From assembly GCF_000241305.1 (NCBI RefSeq), contig NZ_BAEH01000015.1, positions 1 to 63,761 on the forward strand: 63,761 nt of DNA, given 5' to 3'. Each line of letters begins with the position of its first letter. Within the stretch, counting starts at the first letter, position 1. Under the pieces are notes generated by a model. The model was not told where the DNA came from. It saw only the letters and a program-made list of their open reading frames with translations, and ran no database searches. Shown one piece after another: positions 17,571 to 25,473 of the stretch. Origin of the DNA: Gordonia effusa NBRC 100432. GTDB lineage: Bacteria > Actinomycetota > Actinomycetes > Mycobacteriales > Mycobacteriaceae. The translations under genes and the position numbers were made by a program.

Positions 17571-18074
17571 ATGGGCCAGCGACTCCAGCGCACCGACGGT
17601 GACCTGTATCAAAGCTGCCGTCAACGGCTCATCGACACCGGCCTTTGGCGGTGCCGAAGTATCGACGAGATCCGGACGAGGGTCGGCGAACTCATCGGCC
17701 GGCAGGTCGTCCTGTCGCCGATGCCGCTGCGGCATCGGTCCATGCACGGCCTATTAGTGCGGACCGAATCGATCGACTACATCGTCTACGAATCGGAGAC
17801 GTCGCAGTTTCACCGCGACCACATCGCGCTCCACGAGCTGAGTCACCAGATCTGCGGTCATCGGGGCCAGATAGTGCCGGGAGACCGGGTACGCGTACTC
17901 GGTCGCGTTTCCGATCACGGCGCGACGACCGATGCCGACGAACAGGAAGCGGAAGTCATGGCTTCTCTGTTGGGAATGTTCATCTCGAATTCGTCGCGAT
18001 CGGGTCCGATCGTCGTCGAACTGGACCAAAAGCTGACTCAGGTCATGCGTTCGTTCGGCCTGCTGGACAGCTGA
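17571..18074 (+). CDS. ImmA/IrrE-type zinc metalloprotease, module 2
   Basis: 167 residues from ATG 17571, 2 bases after the XRE stop. The zinc site is HELSHQICGH (about 88-97) preceded by FHRDHIAL, with a probable acidic ligand in DEQEAEVMASLL (about 122-133). These parts align with the module 1 protease (HRDQIIIHEFGHMIAGH; EWEAEMLASLI). It would be cytoplasmic and probably cleaves the EspR-like partner, by analogy with ImmA. The gene is followed by the 7-TM gene 4 bases later, tighter packing than in module 1. Confidence 0.85.
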   Translation: MGQRLQRTDGDLYQSCRQRLIDTGLWRCRSIDEIRTRVGELIGRQVVLSPMPLRHRSMHGLLVRTESIDYIVYESETSQFHRDHIALHELSHQICGHRGQIVPGDRVRVLGRVSDHGATTDADEQEAEVMASLLGMFISNSSRSGPIVVELDQKLTQVMRSFGLLDS

Positions 18075-18078
18075 TCCC

Positions 18079-19266
18079 GTGCAGACCGATGTCGCGCTCG
18101 GATTTTTGTTGCCCGCCGTCGTGTGCTGGCTGTGTTCGCTGTATTGCCTTGCATGGCAACGTGATCGAGTATGGGACCCGGCGATCTCGGCGATCCTGGC
18201 GGCGTTCGTCGTACGTGGGATCGCATCACTCATGGGTGCGCCGCACGTCTACCACGCGCTGAACTTCTATTCGGGGACACCCAATTTGGCGCGGTTGTTG
18301 ATCAATGCGTCGATGATCGTGTGGAGTGTGCTGATTCTGACGGCGATCGCGTACTGGAGCCTCACGGGGGAACGGGCGCGGCTATTCGTCCGGATCTGCT
18401 GGGTGATCGTCGCCCTGGTGATTACCGCGAGCGCTGTTCTGTGGTCGATGATCTCGGTGCCGGAGACGGCGCGCGGATTCTCCGACGAATACGCTCACAC
18501 CAATCGTGCGGTTGCCGGTCTGATGCTTATCTACCACCTCGTCGTTGCCGCGGCATTGATCGCTATCGTCTTGTGCTGCATTCGATTCGCGTATCTGGCG
18601 AAGCAGACGGTGTTCCGCGTGGCGATGGTGACGACGGCGGCGGGGGCGCTCTGCTACCTCTGTTTCGCCCTGCACCGGATTCTCGTGATTCTGAGTCATC
18701 CGATAGGGCGCCGGCTGGTTGATCCGTGGCCGGCGGCTACCCCGTTGATGACTGGGGTCGGAACCGTCGGAATGATGATCGGACTCACTATGCCGATGTG
18801 GGTCCCGGAAATCATCCGAGTGCGAAAACGGTTGCGGGCCAACTACCTTCACCGGCTACTTGAGCCCCTCTGGACTGATCTGCGTCCGTTCGTGTCGACG
18901 GTGTCGACACCAGATGCCGAGTCGAGCGATCCCGAGTATCGCCTTTATCGACGAATGGTGGACATCCGCGACGCCCTATTGGCGTTGTCGTACAAGTTTC
19001 CGGCCGAGGCGACTGACGGTGCGCGCGGAAGTGCCCTTGTGGCGCAACAGATTCGCCACGCGCTCAACTCGCCGGATATCGACGCGTCCGCGGATCCGGA
19101 CCGGAGCAGCCTGATCGTCGCCGACCGCGCGACCGAGGAACAGTGGCTCACCGAGGTCGCGGTGGAGTATCGACGAGGCAGGGAAAGACAAAACCGCCCT
19201 CCGCGTCGAATGCGGAGGGCGGTTGTCGGAGCAGATCAGGCAGGGCAGATCAGGCAGGAACGATGA
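18079..19266 (+). CDS. 7-TM DUF6545/MAB_1171c-like membrane protein, module 2
   Basis: 395 residues from GTG 18079. Seven membrane helices lie in residues ~1-235, then [19 protein letters not shown] and a cytoplasmic tail with [18 protein letters not shown], matching LEPLWT and ERRIVEIRDGL in the module 1 protein. Its 3' end is unusual: the last ~25 codons contain the sodA transcription terminator and a 14-bp tandem duplication, and the stop overlaps sodA by 17 bases, so the extreme C-terminus ([14 protein letters not shown] onward) is probably a late addition with no conserved role. Function unknown; likely the sensor or effector of the module. Confidence 0.8.
   Translation: MQTDVALGFLLPAVVCWLCSLYCLAWQRDRVWDPAISAILAAFVVRGIASLMGAPHVYHALNFYSGTPNLARLLINASMIVWSVLILTAIAYWSLTGERARLFVRICWVIVALVITASAVLWSMISVPETARGFSDEYAHTNRAVAGLMLIYHLVVAAALIAIVLCCIRFAYLAKQTVFRVAMVTTAAGALCYLCFALHRILVILSHPIGRRLVDPWPAATPLMTGVGTVGMMIGLTMPMWVPEIIRVRKRLRANYLHRLLEPLWTDLRPFVSTVSTPDAESSDPEYRLYRRMVDIRDALLALSYKFPAEATDGARGSALVAQQIRHALNSPDIDASADPDRSSLIVADRATEEQWLTEVAVEYRRGRERQNRPPRRMRRAVVGADQAGQIRQER
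19182..19224 (-). terminator. Intrinsic terminator of sodA
   Basis: A perfect 13-bp stem AACCGCCCTCCGC (19192-19204) / GCGGAGGGCGGTT (19212-19224) with a 7-base loop. Read on the minus strand it is followed by TTTTGTCTTT, as an intrinsic terminator needs; on the plus strand there is no T-run. It lies 25 bases after the sodA stop, inside the coding end of the convergent module 2 membrane gene. Confidence 0.85.
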
Positions 19267-19879
19267 GTCCCGAGCCCTGCGTGCGCGCGCGGTCGAAGCG
19301 AGCGGCGGCGTCGGCCCAGTTGACTACGTTCCACCAGGCCTTGACGTAGTCCGGCTTGACGTTCTGGTAGTCGAGGTAGAAGGCGTGCTCCCACATGTCG
19401 AGCATGACGACCGGAATGAGGGCGGCCGAGGTGTTGCCGCTCTGGTCGGTCAGCTGCTCGATCACCAGGCGCTTGCCGATGGTGTCGTAGCCGAGGATCG
19501 CCCAGCCCGACCCCTGCAGGGTGGTGGCCGCCGCGGTGAAATGCGCCTGGAACTTGTCGAAGCTGCCGAAGTCTTCGTCGATAGCGGCGGCGAGGTCGCC
19601 GTCGGGACGGTCGGCGCCATCCGGGGTGAGGTTCTTCCAGAAGATCGAGTGGTTGGTGTGGCCACCGAGGTGGAAGGACAGGTTGGCGGACAGGCCGTAG
19701 ACCTTGCCGGCGATGGTGCCGTCTTCGCGGGCTGCGGCAAGGTTCTCCAACGCGGTGTTGGCGCCCTTGACGTAGGTCGCGTGGTGCTTGCTGTGGTGCA
19801 GTTCCATGATGCGGCCGGAGATGTGAGGCTCCAGGGCGCCGTAGTCGTAGTCCAGCTCTGGCAGGGTGTATTCAGCCAC
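19250..19879 (-). CDS. sodA: Superoxide dismutase, Fe/Mn family
   Basis: 209 residues from GTG 19879, preceded by GAGAGGA. It converts superoxide to H2O2 and O2. Metal ligands are visible: His28 (MELHHS), His77 in the HTNHSIFW segment, Asp161 and His165 in [16 protein letters not shown] and NVVNWAD are further family marks. No signal peptide is present; mycobacterial SodA is exported by SecA2 without one. Fe versus Mn use cannot be settled by eye. The gene has its own terminator, and a TATAGG -10-like box lies upstream within about 70 bases. Convergent overlap with the DUF6545 gene is 17 bases. Confidence 0.95.
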   Translation of the reverse strand: MAEYTLPELDYDYGALEPHISGRIMELHHSKHHATYVKGANTALENLAAAREDGTIAGKVYGLSANLSFHLGGHTNHSIFWKNLTPDGADRPDGDLAAAIDEDFGSFDKFQAHFTAAATTLQGSGWAILGYDTIGKRLVIEQLTDQSGNTSAALIPVVMLDMWEHAFYLDYQNVKPDYVKAWWNVVNWADAAARFDRARTQGSGLIVPA

Positions 19880-20011
19880 GATGATCCTCTCGGTAGGACA
19901 AAACTTCTTCGGTTGGCAAACGCAACGGGGCGCTGTGTCCTATAACACCGTGTCAGATGCGCAAAATTCCGGCCACACCGAGGTCGGTGCACAGGGGTGG
20001 GGCGAAGGTTG

Positions 20012-20155
20012 CTAGAGCACGACCACGACGATGAGCGCGCCCACGATGGCAAGAATGCTCAATCCGCTTGCGATACACGAGCTGCGGATACGACCACCAG
20101 CGAATGCGCTCGACGCGGACTCAGCGGCGGAACGGACGTGGACCGTCGTTGTCAT
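20012..20155 (-). CDS. 47-residue single-span membrane protein
   Basis: A short reading frame, ATG 20155 to TAG 20012, with a very good ribosome binding site GGAGGAGAG seven bases before the start. The peptide begins MTTTVHVRSAAESASSA, has a basic stretch (GGRIRSS) and ends in a hydrophobic helix SGLSILAIVGALIVVVVL directly at the C-terminus, so it is a likely tail-anchored or single-pass membrane peptide with the N-terminus in the cytoplasm. It stands alone 132 bases upstream of sodA on the same strand. No family recognised. Function unknown; a stress-related small membrane protein is only a guess from its neighbour. Confidence 0.65.
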   Translation of the reverse strand: MTTTVHVRSAAESASSAFAGGRIRSSCIASGLSILAIVGALIVVVVL

Positions 20156-20281
20156 TTCGCTCTCCTCCAGTCGCGACACGAGTGAAAATCCTCACATGGC
20201 CGGTGTGACGGTCATCATAGGCATGTTCTTCTCGGTGACTCAAATCGGGTCAGGCCGGCGGGTGATCAGTACGATGAATAC

Positions 20282-20974
20282 ATGTCGTGGTTCGACCAGC
20301 TCATCTCAGCAAATTCGCATAAGCAGACCCTGGTTGCACAGCAGGCTGCGCTACCCGGCCGCCCGACCCCGGTGGCTGTCGCGGACGCCAACCTGGTGCT
20401 CGGTCACCCGATGAAACCGCAGGCGCCGGGCTCCGACGATCCGTGGCGCGAGGGCCGGCAGGCGGTCATTCTCGCCGGTGGATGTTTCTGGGGCGTCGAG
20501 GAGATCTACTGGCAGGTGCCCGGCGTGTATACGACCGCGGTCGGCTACGCGGGTGGGTACACACCGAATGCCTCGTATGAGGAGGTGTGCACCGCACAAA
20601 CCGGACACACTGAAGCCGTGCTCGTCGTCTTCGATCCGAAGGCCATCGACCTCGACGGCATTCTCAAGATCTTCTGGGAGAGCCACGATCCCACGCAGGA
20701 CATGCGGCAGGGCAACGACATCGGAACCCAGTACCGTTCGGCGATCTATACGTTCTCCGACGCCGATGCCCAGGTGGCGCAAGCGTCGGCCGACCGGTTC
20801 GCGCCGGTAGTAGCCCAGGCCGGACTCGATCCGATCGCGACGGAAATCAAGCCGTTGGCGGCAGCGGGTGATGGCCAGTTCTACTACGCCGAGGACTATC
20901 ACCAGCAGTATCTGGCCAAGAATCCCAACGGATATCGCTGCCACTCCGCTACTGGATTGAAGTACCCGGGCTAG
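20282..20974 (+). CDS. msrA: Peptide methionine-S-sulfoxide reductase
   Basis: 230 residues. It reduces methionine-S-sulfoxide in proteins and free Met. The active-site motif GGCFWG has catalytic Cys68; Cys104 (EEVCTAQ) and the Cys in GYRCHS near the C-terminus are likely resolving cysteines recycled by thioredoxin. GHTEAVLVVFDP and FWESHDPTQ are family blocks. About 60 residues precede the core, as in the longer E. coli-type MsrA. A TACGAT -10-like box ends 8 bases before ATG 20282, so the mRNA may be near leaderless. It neighbours sodA, consistent with oxidative stress defence. Confidence 0.93.
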   Translation: MSWFDQLISANSHKQTLVAQQAALPGRPTPVAVADANLVLGHPMKPQAPGSDDPWREGRQAVILAGGCFWGVEEIYWQVPGVYTTAVGYAGGYTPNASYEEVCTAQTGHTEAVLVVFDPKAIDLDGILKIFWESHDPTQDMRQGNDIGTQYRSAIYTFSDADAQVAQASADRFAPVVAQAGLDPIATEIKPLAAAGDGQFYYAEDYHQQYLAKNPNGYRCHSATGLKYPG

Positions 20975-20991
20975 GCGCGAGTTCCGAACGC

Positions 20992-22083
20992 ATGGTAGAA
21001 ACCTTTGCGCCAGAACAGATCTCACTACGCCAGTGGAATCGCACGCTGCTGCATCGGCAGCATTTACTGACCCGGATCGACGACGATGCGATCGAGGTCA
21101 TCGATCGCTGCGTCGGTCTGCAGTCGCAGGATCCGCGAGCAGCGCATTACGGCCTGGCCTCGCGCATCACCGATTACGACCCGGCTGAACTTGACGACCT
21201 GCTGACTTCTCGCGAGGTCGTGCGAATGGTGTCGTTGCGCAGCACGGTATTTCTCTCCGATGCCGCCGATGCCCGGTGGATACGAGAACTCGCGCAGCCG
21301 CGGATCAATACCGAGATCACGCAGGCCCATGTTCCGCGATTGGCGTCGGCCGACCCCGCGGATATCGCCGAGCAGGCACGCGAAGAACTTGTCGGACAAG
21401 AGCTTTCGGTACGCGAACTGGGGACGAGATTGCAGCGTCGTTGGCCCGACGAGCCGGCGTCGACGTTGTCCGGAGTGGCGCGCTGTGCGCTCAAGTTGGT
21501 GCAGATACCGCCACGCGGGCTGTGGGCATCGGGCGGCGGTCAGGCGGTGCGGTACAGCTTGTTCGACGATTGGGTCGGCCCGGGCGAGCCGGCGCTCATC
21601 GGCGACGACGCGATCCGTGACCTGATCCGCCTATACCTGCGCGGATTCGGTCCAGCCACGGTCAAGGGCGTGCAGACCTGGGCGGCCATGACCGGACTCA
21701 AACCGCATATGGAGGCGATGCTGGCGGACTGGGAGCTGATCGCCTATGTCGGGCCGAATGGGGAGAAACTGTACGATCTCGACGGCCTCGAGATCGTCGA
21801 CGCCGAAACTCCCGCACCCGCGCGACTGGTCGCACCATTCGACAATGTCATTGCGGTACAGGCGGATCGGGCCCGTATCGCCGACCCGGAGCTCTATCGC
21901 AAGACCATCACGCCCAATGGCCGCTCACCGGGTTTTGTCCTGGTCGACGGGAGATTGGCGGGTATCTGGACCGTGTCAGACGGACAGCGGGTGCGGGTCG
22001 ACTACTTGGCCGAGGTCAGTTCGGCTGCGCGGCGCGAGGTCGACTCTGAGGTGAAACTACTTGAAGCACTGCTGAATTCGTGA
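20992..22083 (+). CDS. HTH_42 winged-helix protein, AlkZ/YcaQ-like
   Basis: 363 residues from ATG 20992, 17 bases after msrA. The sequence fits the winged helix DNA-binding family (HTH_42, DUF1006) that includes the DNA glycosylases AlkZ and YcaQ/AlkX, which unhook interstrand crosslinks and alkylated bases. The catalytic QxQ motif is seen as LQSQDP (about 43-48). Further blocks are REVVRMVSLRSTVFL, FGPATVKGVQTWAAM and VAPFDNVI. A repair role fits its place after msrA, but many actinobacterial members are untested. It converges on the VOC gene with one base between the stop codons. Confidence 0.75.
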   Translation: MVETFAPEQISLRQWNRTLLHRQHLLTRIDDDAIEVIDRCVGLQSQDPRAAHYGLASRITDYDPAELDDLLTSREVVRMVSLRSTVFLSDAADARWIRELAQPRINTEITQAHVPRLASADPADIAEQAREELVGQELSVRELGTRLQRRWPDEPASTLSGVARCALKLVQIPPRGLWASGGGQAVRYSLFDDWVGPGEPALIGDDAIRDLIRLYLRGFGPATVKGVQTWAAMTGLKPHMEAMLADWELIAYVGPNGEKLYDLDGLEIVDAETPAPARLVAPFDNVIAVQADRARIADPELYRKTITPNGRSPGFVLVDGRLAGIWTVSDGQRVRVDYLAEVSSAARREVDSEVKLLEALLNS

Positions 22084-22084
22084 A

Positions 22085-22834
22085 TCAGCGCCCACTGCGT
22101 GGATTGCGGTTGGTGATCCGGTACGGACGGCCGACCGGGTCGGCCATCAATACGCTGGTGGTCGCGTCGGCAACCACGGTCGCACCCCAATCTTCATGTC
22201 GCGCAACCTCATCGGGGACTGATGTCGCGGCCAGCGACACCTGGGCACCCACGCTCGCGTCGGCGACGGGAGTAAGCACCACCGATAGCGGTAGCGGGTC
22301 CCGGCGGACGAATCGCGCCGACGCCGGAGCGTCGGATTGCGGCGGGGAGTTGTCGATTGCCCAACCGGTGATTGTCGACCAGAATGCCAGTTCGGCGTCG
22401 AAGTCCTTCCGCGGCACGGTAATCAATACTTCGTCGATGATGGAGATCGATGCACCGGGCCACCGAATTGGGCGCGACCGGACGGTTTCGCCTTGCCACT
22501 CGTTGAGGCAGAAGGGAAGGCCGGCCGGCGAGCGTAACACCGCGAACATCGGGTCATCCTGGTCGAGAACGCTCGCTCCCGCGGCAGCGCATTCGGTTAT
22601 AGCGCTGCGGTGGTCCACCAGATGCAGGTCCAGGTGAAGCCCGCCGTCGCCGTCGTCGATTCGCTGTACCCGCAGGTGGGGATCGCCGGTGAACGGTTCG
22701 AGTGAGGCGAATTCCTTCCGCTCGCCGCGTGGCGGTGACACCGTCGACCCGGCTATGGCGCGCCAGAATGTCACCTCGTCACCGAATTGCGGTGCGGGGA
22801 AGTCGAAGAAAGCCGAGAGCCAGCGAATCTGCAT
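22085..22834 (-). CDS. Two-domain VOC family protein
   Basis: 249 residues from ATG 22834 (MQIRWLSAFFDFPAPQ). Two vicinal-oxygen-chelate (glyoxalase/bleomycin resistance) modules: residues ~1-120 (FWRAIAGSTVSPPRGE, HLDLHLVDHR, SPAGLPFCLNEW) and ~130-249 (VLITVPRKDFDAELAFWSTITGW, DPVGRPYRITNRNP). Metal-site residues are not clearly complete, so it may bind a ligand without catalysis. It is divergent from sppA with a perfect palindrome between them. Function unknown. Confidence 0.75.
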   Translation of the reverse strand: MQIRWLSAFFDFPAPQFGDEVTFWRAIAGSTVSPPRGERKEFASLEPFTGDPHLRVQRIDDGDGGLHLDLHLVDHRSAITECAAAGASVLDQDDPMFAVLRSPAGLPFCLNEWQGETVRSRPIRWPGASISIIDEVLITVPRKDFDAELAFWSTITGWAIDNSPPQSDAPASARFVRRDPLPLSVVLTPVADASVGAQVSLAATSVPDEVARHEDWGATVVADATTSVLMADPVGRPYRITNRNPRSGR

Positions 22835-22891
22835 CGATCTGAAGTGTAATCGGACTTGCCGAGTTGTCCGGTGCACTAAAACCAGACCATT

Positions 22892-22909
22892 GGCTCAGTA
22901 AACTGAGCC
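22892..22909. promoter_or_regulatory. Perfect 18-bp palindrome between VOC gene and sppA
   Basis: GGCTCAGT-AA-ACTGAGCC with 8-base arms ends one base before the sppA ATG and includes TAAACT (22899-22904), a likely -10 box for a near-leaderless sppA mRNA. It also lies 57 bases upstream of the divergent VOC gene. A dimeric repressor site shared by both genes is the simplest reading. Confidence 0.5.
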
Positions 22910-22910
22910 G

Positions 22911-23762
22911 ATGACTGGTGGAGCCTTAAAAAAGGCGATTCATGCGTGGACCGCATCGCGCGCCGATCGTATCGCTGTCGTGCGGCTGGATGGGCATATC
23001 GGTTCTGGCGTCGGCGGGCGATCGGGGCTGACCGGTGAGGGGGTGGAGAGTGTGCTCAAACGGGCCTTCAATGTCGAGCACCTCAAAGCCGTCGTGGTCA
23101 CGATCAACTCTCCGGGTGGCTCACCCGCGCAATCGGAGTACATCGCCGAGCGCATCCGGCAGCTGTCGGCGGAGAAGGGCGTGCGGGTCTTGGCGTTCTG
23201 CGAAGATGTGGCGGCGTCGGGCGGCTATTGGATCGCGTGTGCCGCTGACGAGATCTACGCCGCGCGTACGTCGATCGTCGGCTCGATCGGCGTGGTGTCC
23301 TCGGGATTCGGGCTCGCCACGGCGCTCGAACGAGTCGGTGTCGAACGCCGGCTTTACACCAGCGGCGAGAATAAGGCGCGTCTGGACGCCTTCTCGCCGG
23401 CGAGTGACGAGGACGTCGAATGGCTCAAGAATTTGCAGGAGCAGTTGCATACCGCGTTCATCGCGTGGGTGCGGCAACGTCGCGGTAGCAAACTCAAGGG
23501 AACTGACGCCGAACTCTTCAACGGTGATGTCTGGGTGGGGAAACGAGCCGTGGACTTGGGGCTCGTCGACGGTCTCGGGGTAATGCGTTCGGTGATTGCC
23601 GAGCGCTATCCCGACGCCGAGATCACCGCCATCGCCTCGCCTAAACCACTGCTCGCTCGCCTGACCGGCGGACAGGTACGAATGGCGACATCGGCGGCGG
23701 CTATCCGTGGCGTACTCGATGCTGTGGAGAAACGCGCCGATTGGGCGCGCCTTGGGCTTTAA
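22911..23762 (+). CDS. sppA: S49 family serine protease (SppA/SohB-like)
   Basis: 283 residues. The Ser-Lys dyad of S49 proteases is visible: Ser103 in AASGGYW and Lys155 in GENKARLDAFSP. SPGGSPAQSEYIAERI is the family's second conserved block. SppA degrades leftover signal peptides in the membrane. This short form has no obvious N-terminal transmembrane helix (the start is MTGGALKKAIHAWTAS), so it may be peripheral. It carries one S49 core rather than the duplicated E. coli form. The start lies directly after a palindrome and a -10-like box. Confidence 0.85.
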   Translation: MTGGALKKAIHAWTASRADRIAVVRLDGHIGSGVGGRSGLTGEGVESVLKRAFNVEHLKAVVVTINSPGGSPAQSEYIAERIRQLSAEKGVRVLAFCEDVAASGGYWIACAADEIYAARTSIVGSIGVVSSGFGLATALERVGVERRLYTSGENKARLDAFSPASDEDVEWLKNLQEQLHTAFIAWVRQRRGSKLKGTDAELFNGDVWVGKRAVDLGLVDGLGVMRSVIAERYPDAEITAIASPKPLLARLTGGQVRMATSAAAIRGVLDAVEKRADWARLGL

Positions 23763-24106
23763 TCCCGACTTATTCCACAAGTTATCCACAGGTGCCTGTT
23801 GAGTAAATTCGACTTGCGCGGTGGCAGCTCATCTGCACTCTGGTGAAGAACATCAGCCCACAAGGGCCCAGACCAGTGATCGTTATCACAAATAGCGAGA
23901 TTGAGATGTGTCGACCATCACAGCGGGTGAGAACTCATCCTTCAGTTGAGTGTCTTACTGACCGGTAATGCACAGACGTCCAAAACCGCATGTGGATATC
24001 GATATGTAGGGCGTCATAGTCGGCATGTCCGGGTGCGCGCGAATGTCAAGACGAGAGTTTGTGCCACCATGGAACTAACGCCCAGACGAGCGATGCGAGG
24101 AGTGGG
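23763..24106. promoter_or_regulatory. 344-bp intergenic region with DnaA-box and CRP-like sites
   Basis: No gene seen on either strand. It contains a consensus DnaA box TTATCCACA at 23782-23790, next to TTATTCCACA (23770-23779), directly after sppA. At 23875-23890, AGTGATCGTTATCACA matches the CRP/GlxR-type consensus TGTGA-N6-TCACA in nine of ten positions and has GTGAT/ATCAC arms. The remainder shows no clear hairpin or repeat. It probably includes the promoter of the rhodanese-DUF4328-glpQ operon. Confidence 0.45.
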
Positions 24107-24460
24107 GTGAGCGCCATGCCAATTGAGCAAGTATCGGTGACCGACCTACCCGATGACTTCACCAAAGACGAGCGCGTAGTTCTCGATGTCCGGGAAGACG
24201 ACGAGTGGGCCGAGGGCCACATCCGGGGCGCTCTCCACATTCCCCTCAACGATGTCCCGGAGCGTCTGGACGAACTTGACTTGGACGCCGAGCTGTTCGT
24301 CGTGTGCCGGTCCAGTGGTCGATCGATGCGCATCCTGCAATACCTGGAGCACGTCGGATATGAAGGCAAATGTGTTCGCGGCGGTATGGTCGCGTGGCTC
24401 GGCGCGGGTAAACCCGTCGACACCGGAAATGACGCCGGGTCGAATCGAGACGGCGAGTGA
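24107..24460 (+). CDS. Single-domain rhodanese-like sulfurtransferase
   Basis: About 117 residues from GTG 24107 (GAGGAG four bases upstream) or 114 from ATG 24116. It is one rhodanese domain: VVLDVREDDEWAEGHIRGALHIPL, the active-site loop CRSSGRS with the persulfide Cys, and GGMVAWLGAGKPV. It would move sulfane sulfur to acceptors such as cyanide or thiols. It is first in an operon with a DUF4328 membrane protein (4-base GTGA overlap) and glpQ. Target unknown. Confidence 0.85.
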   Translation: MSAMPIEQVSVTDLPDDFTKDERVVLDVREDDEWAEGHIRGALHIPLNDVPERLDELDLDAELFVVCRSSGRSMRILQYLEHVGYEGKCVRGGMVAWLGAGKPVDTGNDAGSNRDGE

Positions 24461-25473
24461 CCCAATCTCCCGGGGCGGGCCTCCTTGACTTCTGCCCGCG
24501 CTGCCGTATTCAGGCGCCACATCGGCCCGGACGCGATACCTGCCCGCGGTGTAGTGGTGCGCTTTCGGTCGTCTCGCCGGGAACAAAGACCAGCGTTGCA
24601 CCCCAGCCGACTCCGATGCGTGCTCGCCAGACGCCTCGCCCAAGTCCTAAACCCAGGGTTTTCCGCAATCCGAATATGCGGTGGACGGCTCAGCGACCGC
24701 CGCACGCACGCCCGGGTCCGCGGCCGACGACACCGGGCGGACCGGGGCGCGGCCCCATCCCGCGATACGCCTACATCCCGCGTTGGGGGCTGCCCAACCT
24801 CGACCCAGAATGGCAGTCGAGCGACCAGGACGCGCGGGCCAGGGTCACCCGGATGCTCACTCAGGCACTCACGCTCGCATCGGTTGTCTTTGTACTCACC
24901 GCCCTCATCCACCTAGTGCGGTACGTGCTGGTATCGATCAATCGGACCGCGCTGGTTCCGTCCTGGGCCGACCGAATGACGGTTCTGCTCGTTGACTTCG
25001 CCGGAATATGCGCCGTGCTGGTGGTCGCGTTCGCGGCGGTCGCCACGGCGCAATGGCTCATCTGTCTACGCGCCGATGTCTACCAGGAGATCGGTCGAGT
25101 CGACCCGCGGCCGCAGTGGCTGATTTGGCCCTTAGTCGTCGTGCCGATCGTCAATCTCGTCGGTCCGGCGTGGCTGCTGTTCGAAGTCGCCGATATCGGT
25201 GTCGACGCGACGACTTTCGCCCGACGTCGACGTCGGATGGCGCGCATACTGGTGGCTTGGGTAATCGTGAATATCCTTGCGGCCGTGGCGATTAGCTATC
25301 AGCTCTTTGCCGACTCCATTCAGAATCAGGCCGACGGGTTGTTCTTCGTGATCGTCAGTGCCGCGGCCTCGGCGGCATTCGCCTGGTGGTTCCGGCTACG
25401 GTTGCCCGGCGTGTTCGATGCTCCGGTGGCCGTTGTCGCCTCGACGAAGACCAGGTGGGTGATCGCGGGATGA
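24457..25473 (+). CDS. DUF4328 membrane protein with N-terminal zinc ribbon
   Basis: 338 residues from GTG 24457, overlapping the rhodanese stop. Two CxxC knuckles (CPRC at 13-16 and 29-32) suggest a zinc ribbon. A Pro/Arg-rich linker (about 45-105) follows, then a membrane domain with about five to six helices of the DUF4328 type (WLICLRADVYQEIGR, PQWLIWPLVVVPIVNLVGP). By memory this equals M. tuberculosis Rv3843c, which also lies next to glpQ1. Function unknown. The glpQ start overlaps its stop, so the two are co-translated. Confidence 0.8.
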   Translation: MTQSPGAGLLDFCPRCRIQAPHRPGRDTCPRCSGALSVVSPGTKTSVAPQPTPMRARQTPRPSPKPRVFRNPNMRWTAQRPPHARPGPRPTTPGGPGRGPIPRYAYIPRWGLPNLDPEWQSSDQDARARVTRMLTQALTLASVVFVLTALIHLVRYVLVSINRTALVPSWADRMTVLLVDFAGICAVLVVAFAAVATAQWLICLRADVYQEIGRVDPRPQWLIWPLVVVPIVNLVGPAWLLFEVADIGVDATTFARRRRRMARILVAWVIVNILAAVAISYQLFADSIQNQADGLFFVIVSAAASAAFAWWFRLRLPGVFDAPVAVVASTKTRWVIAG

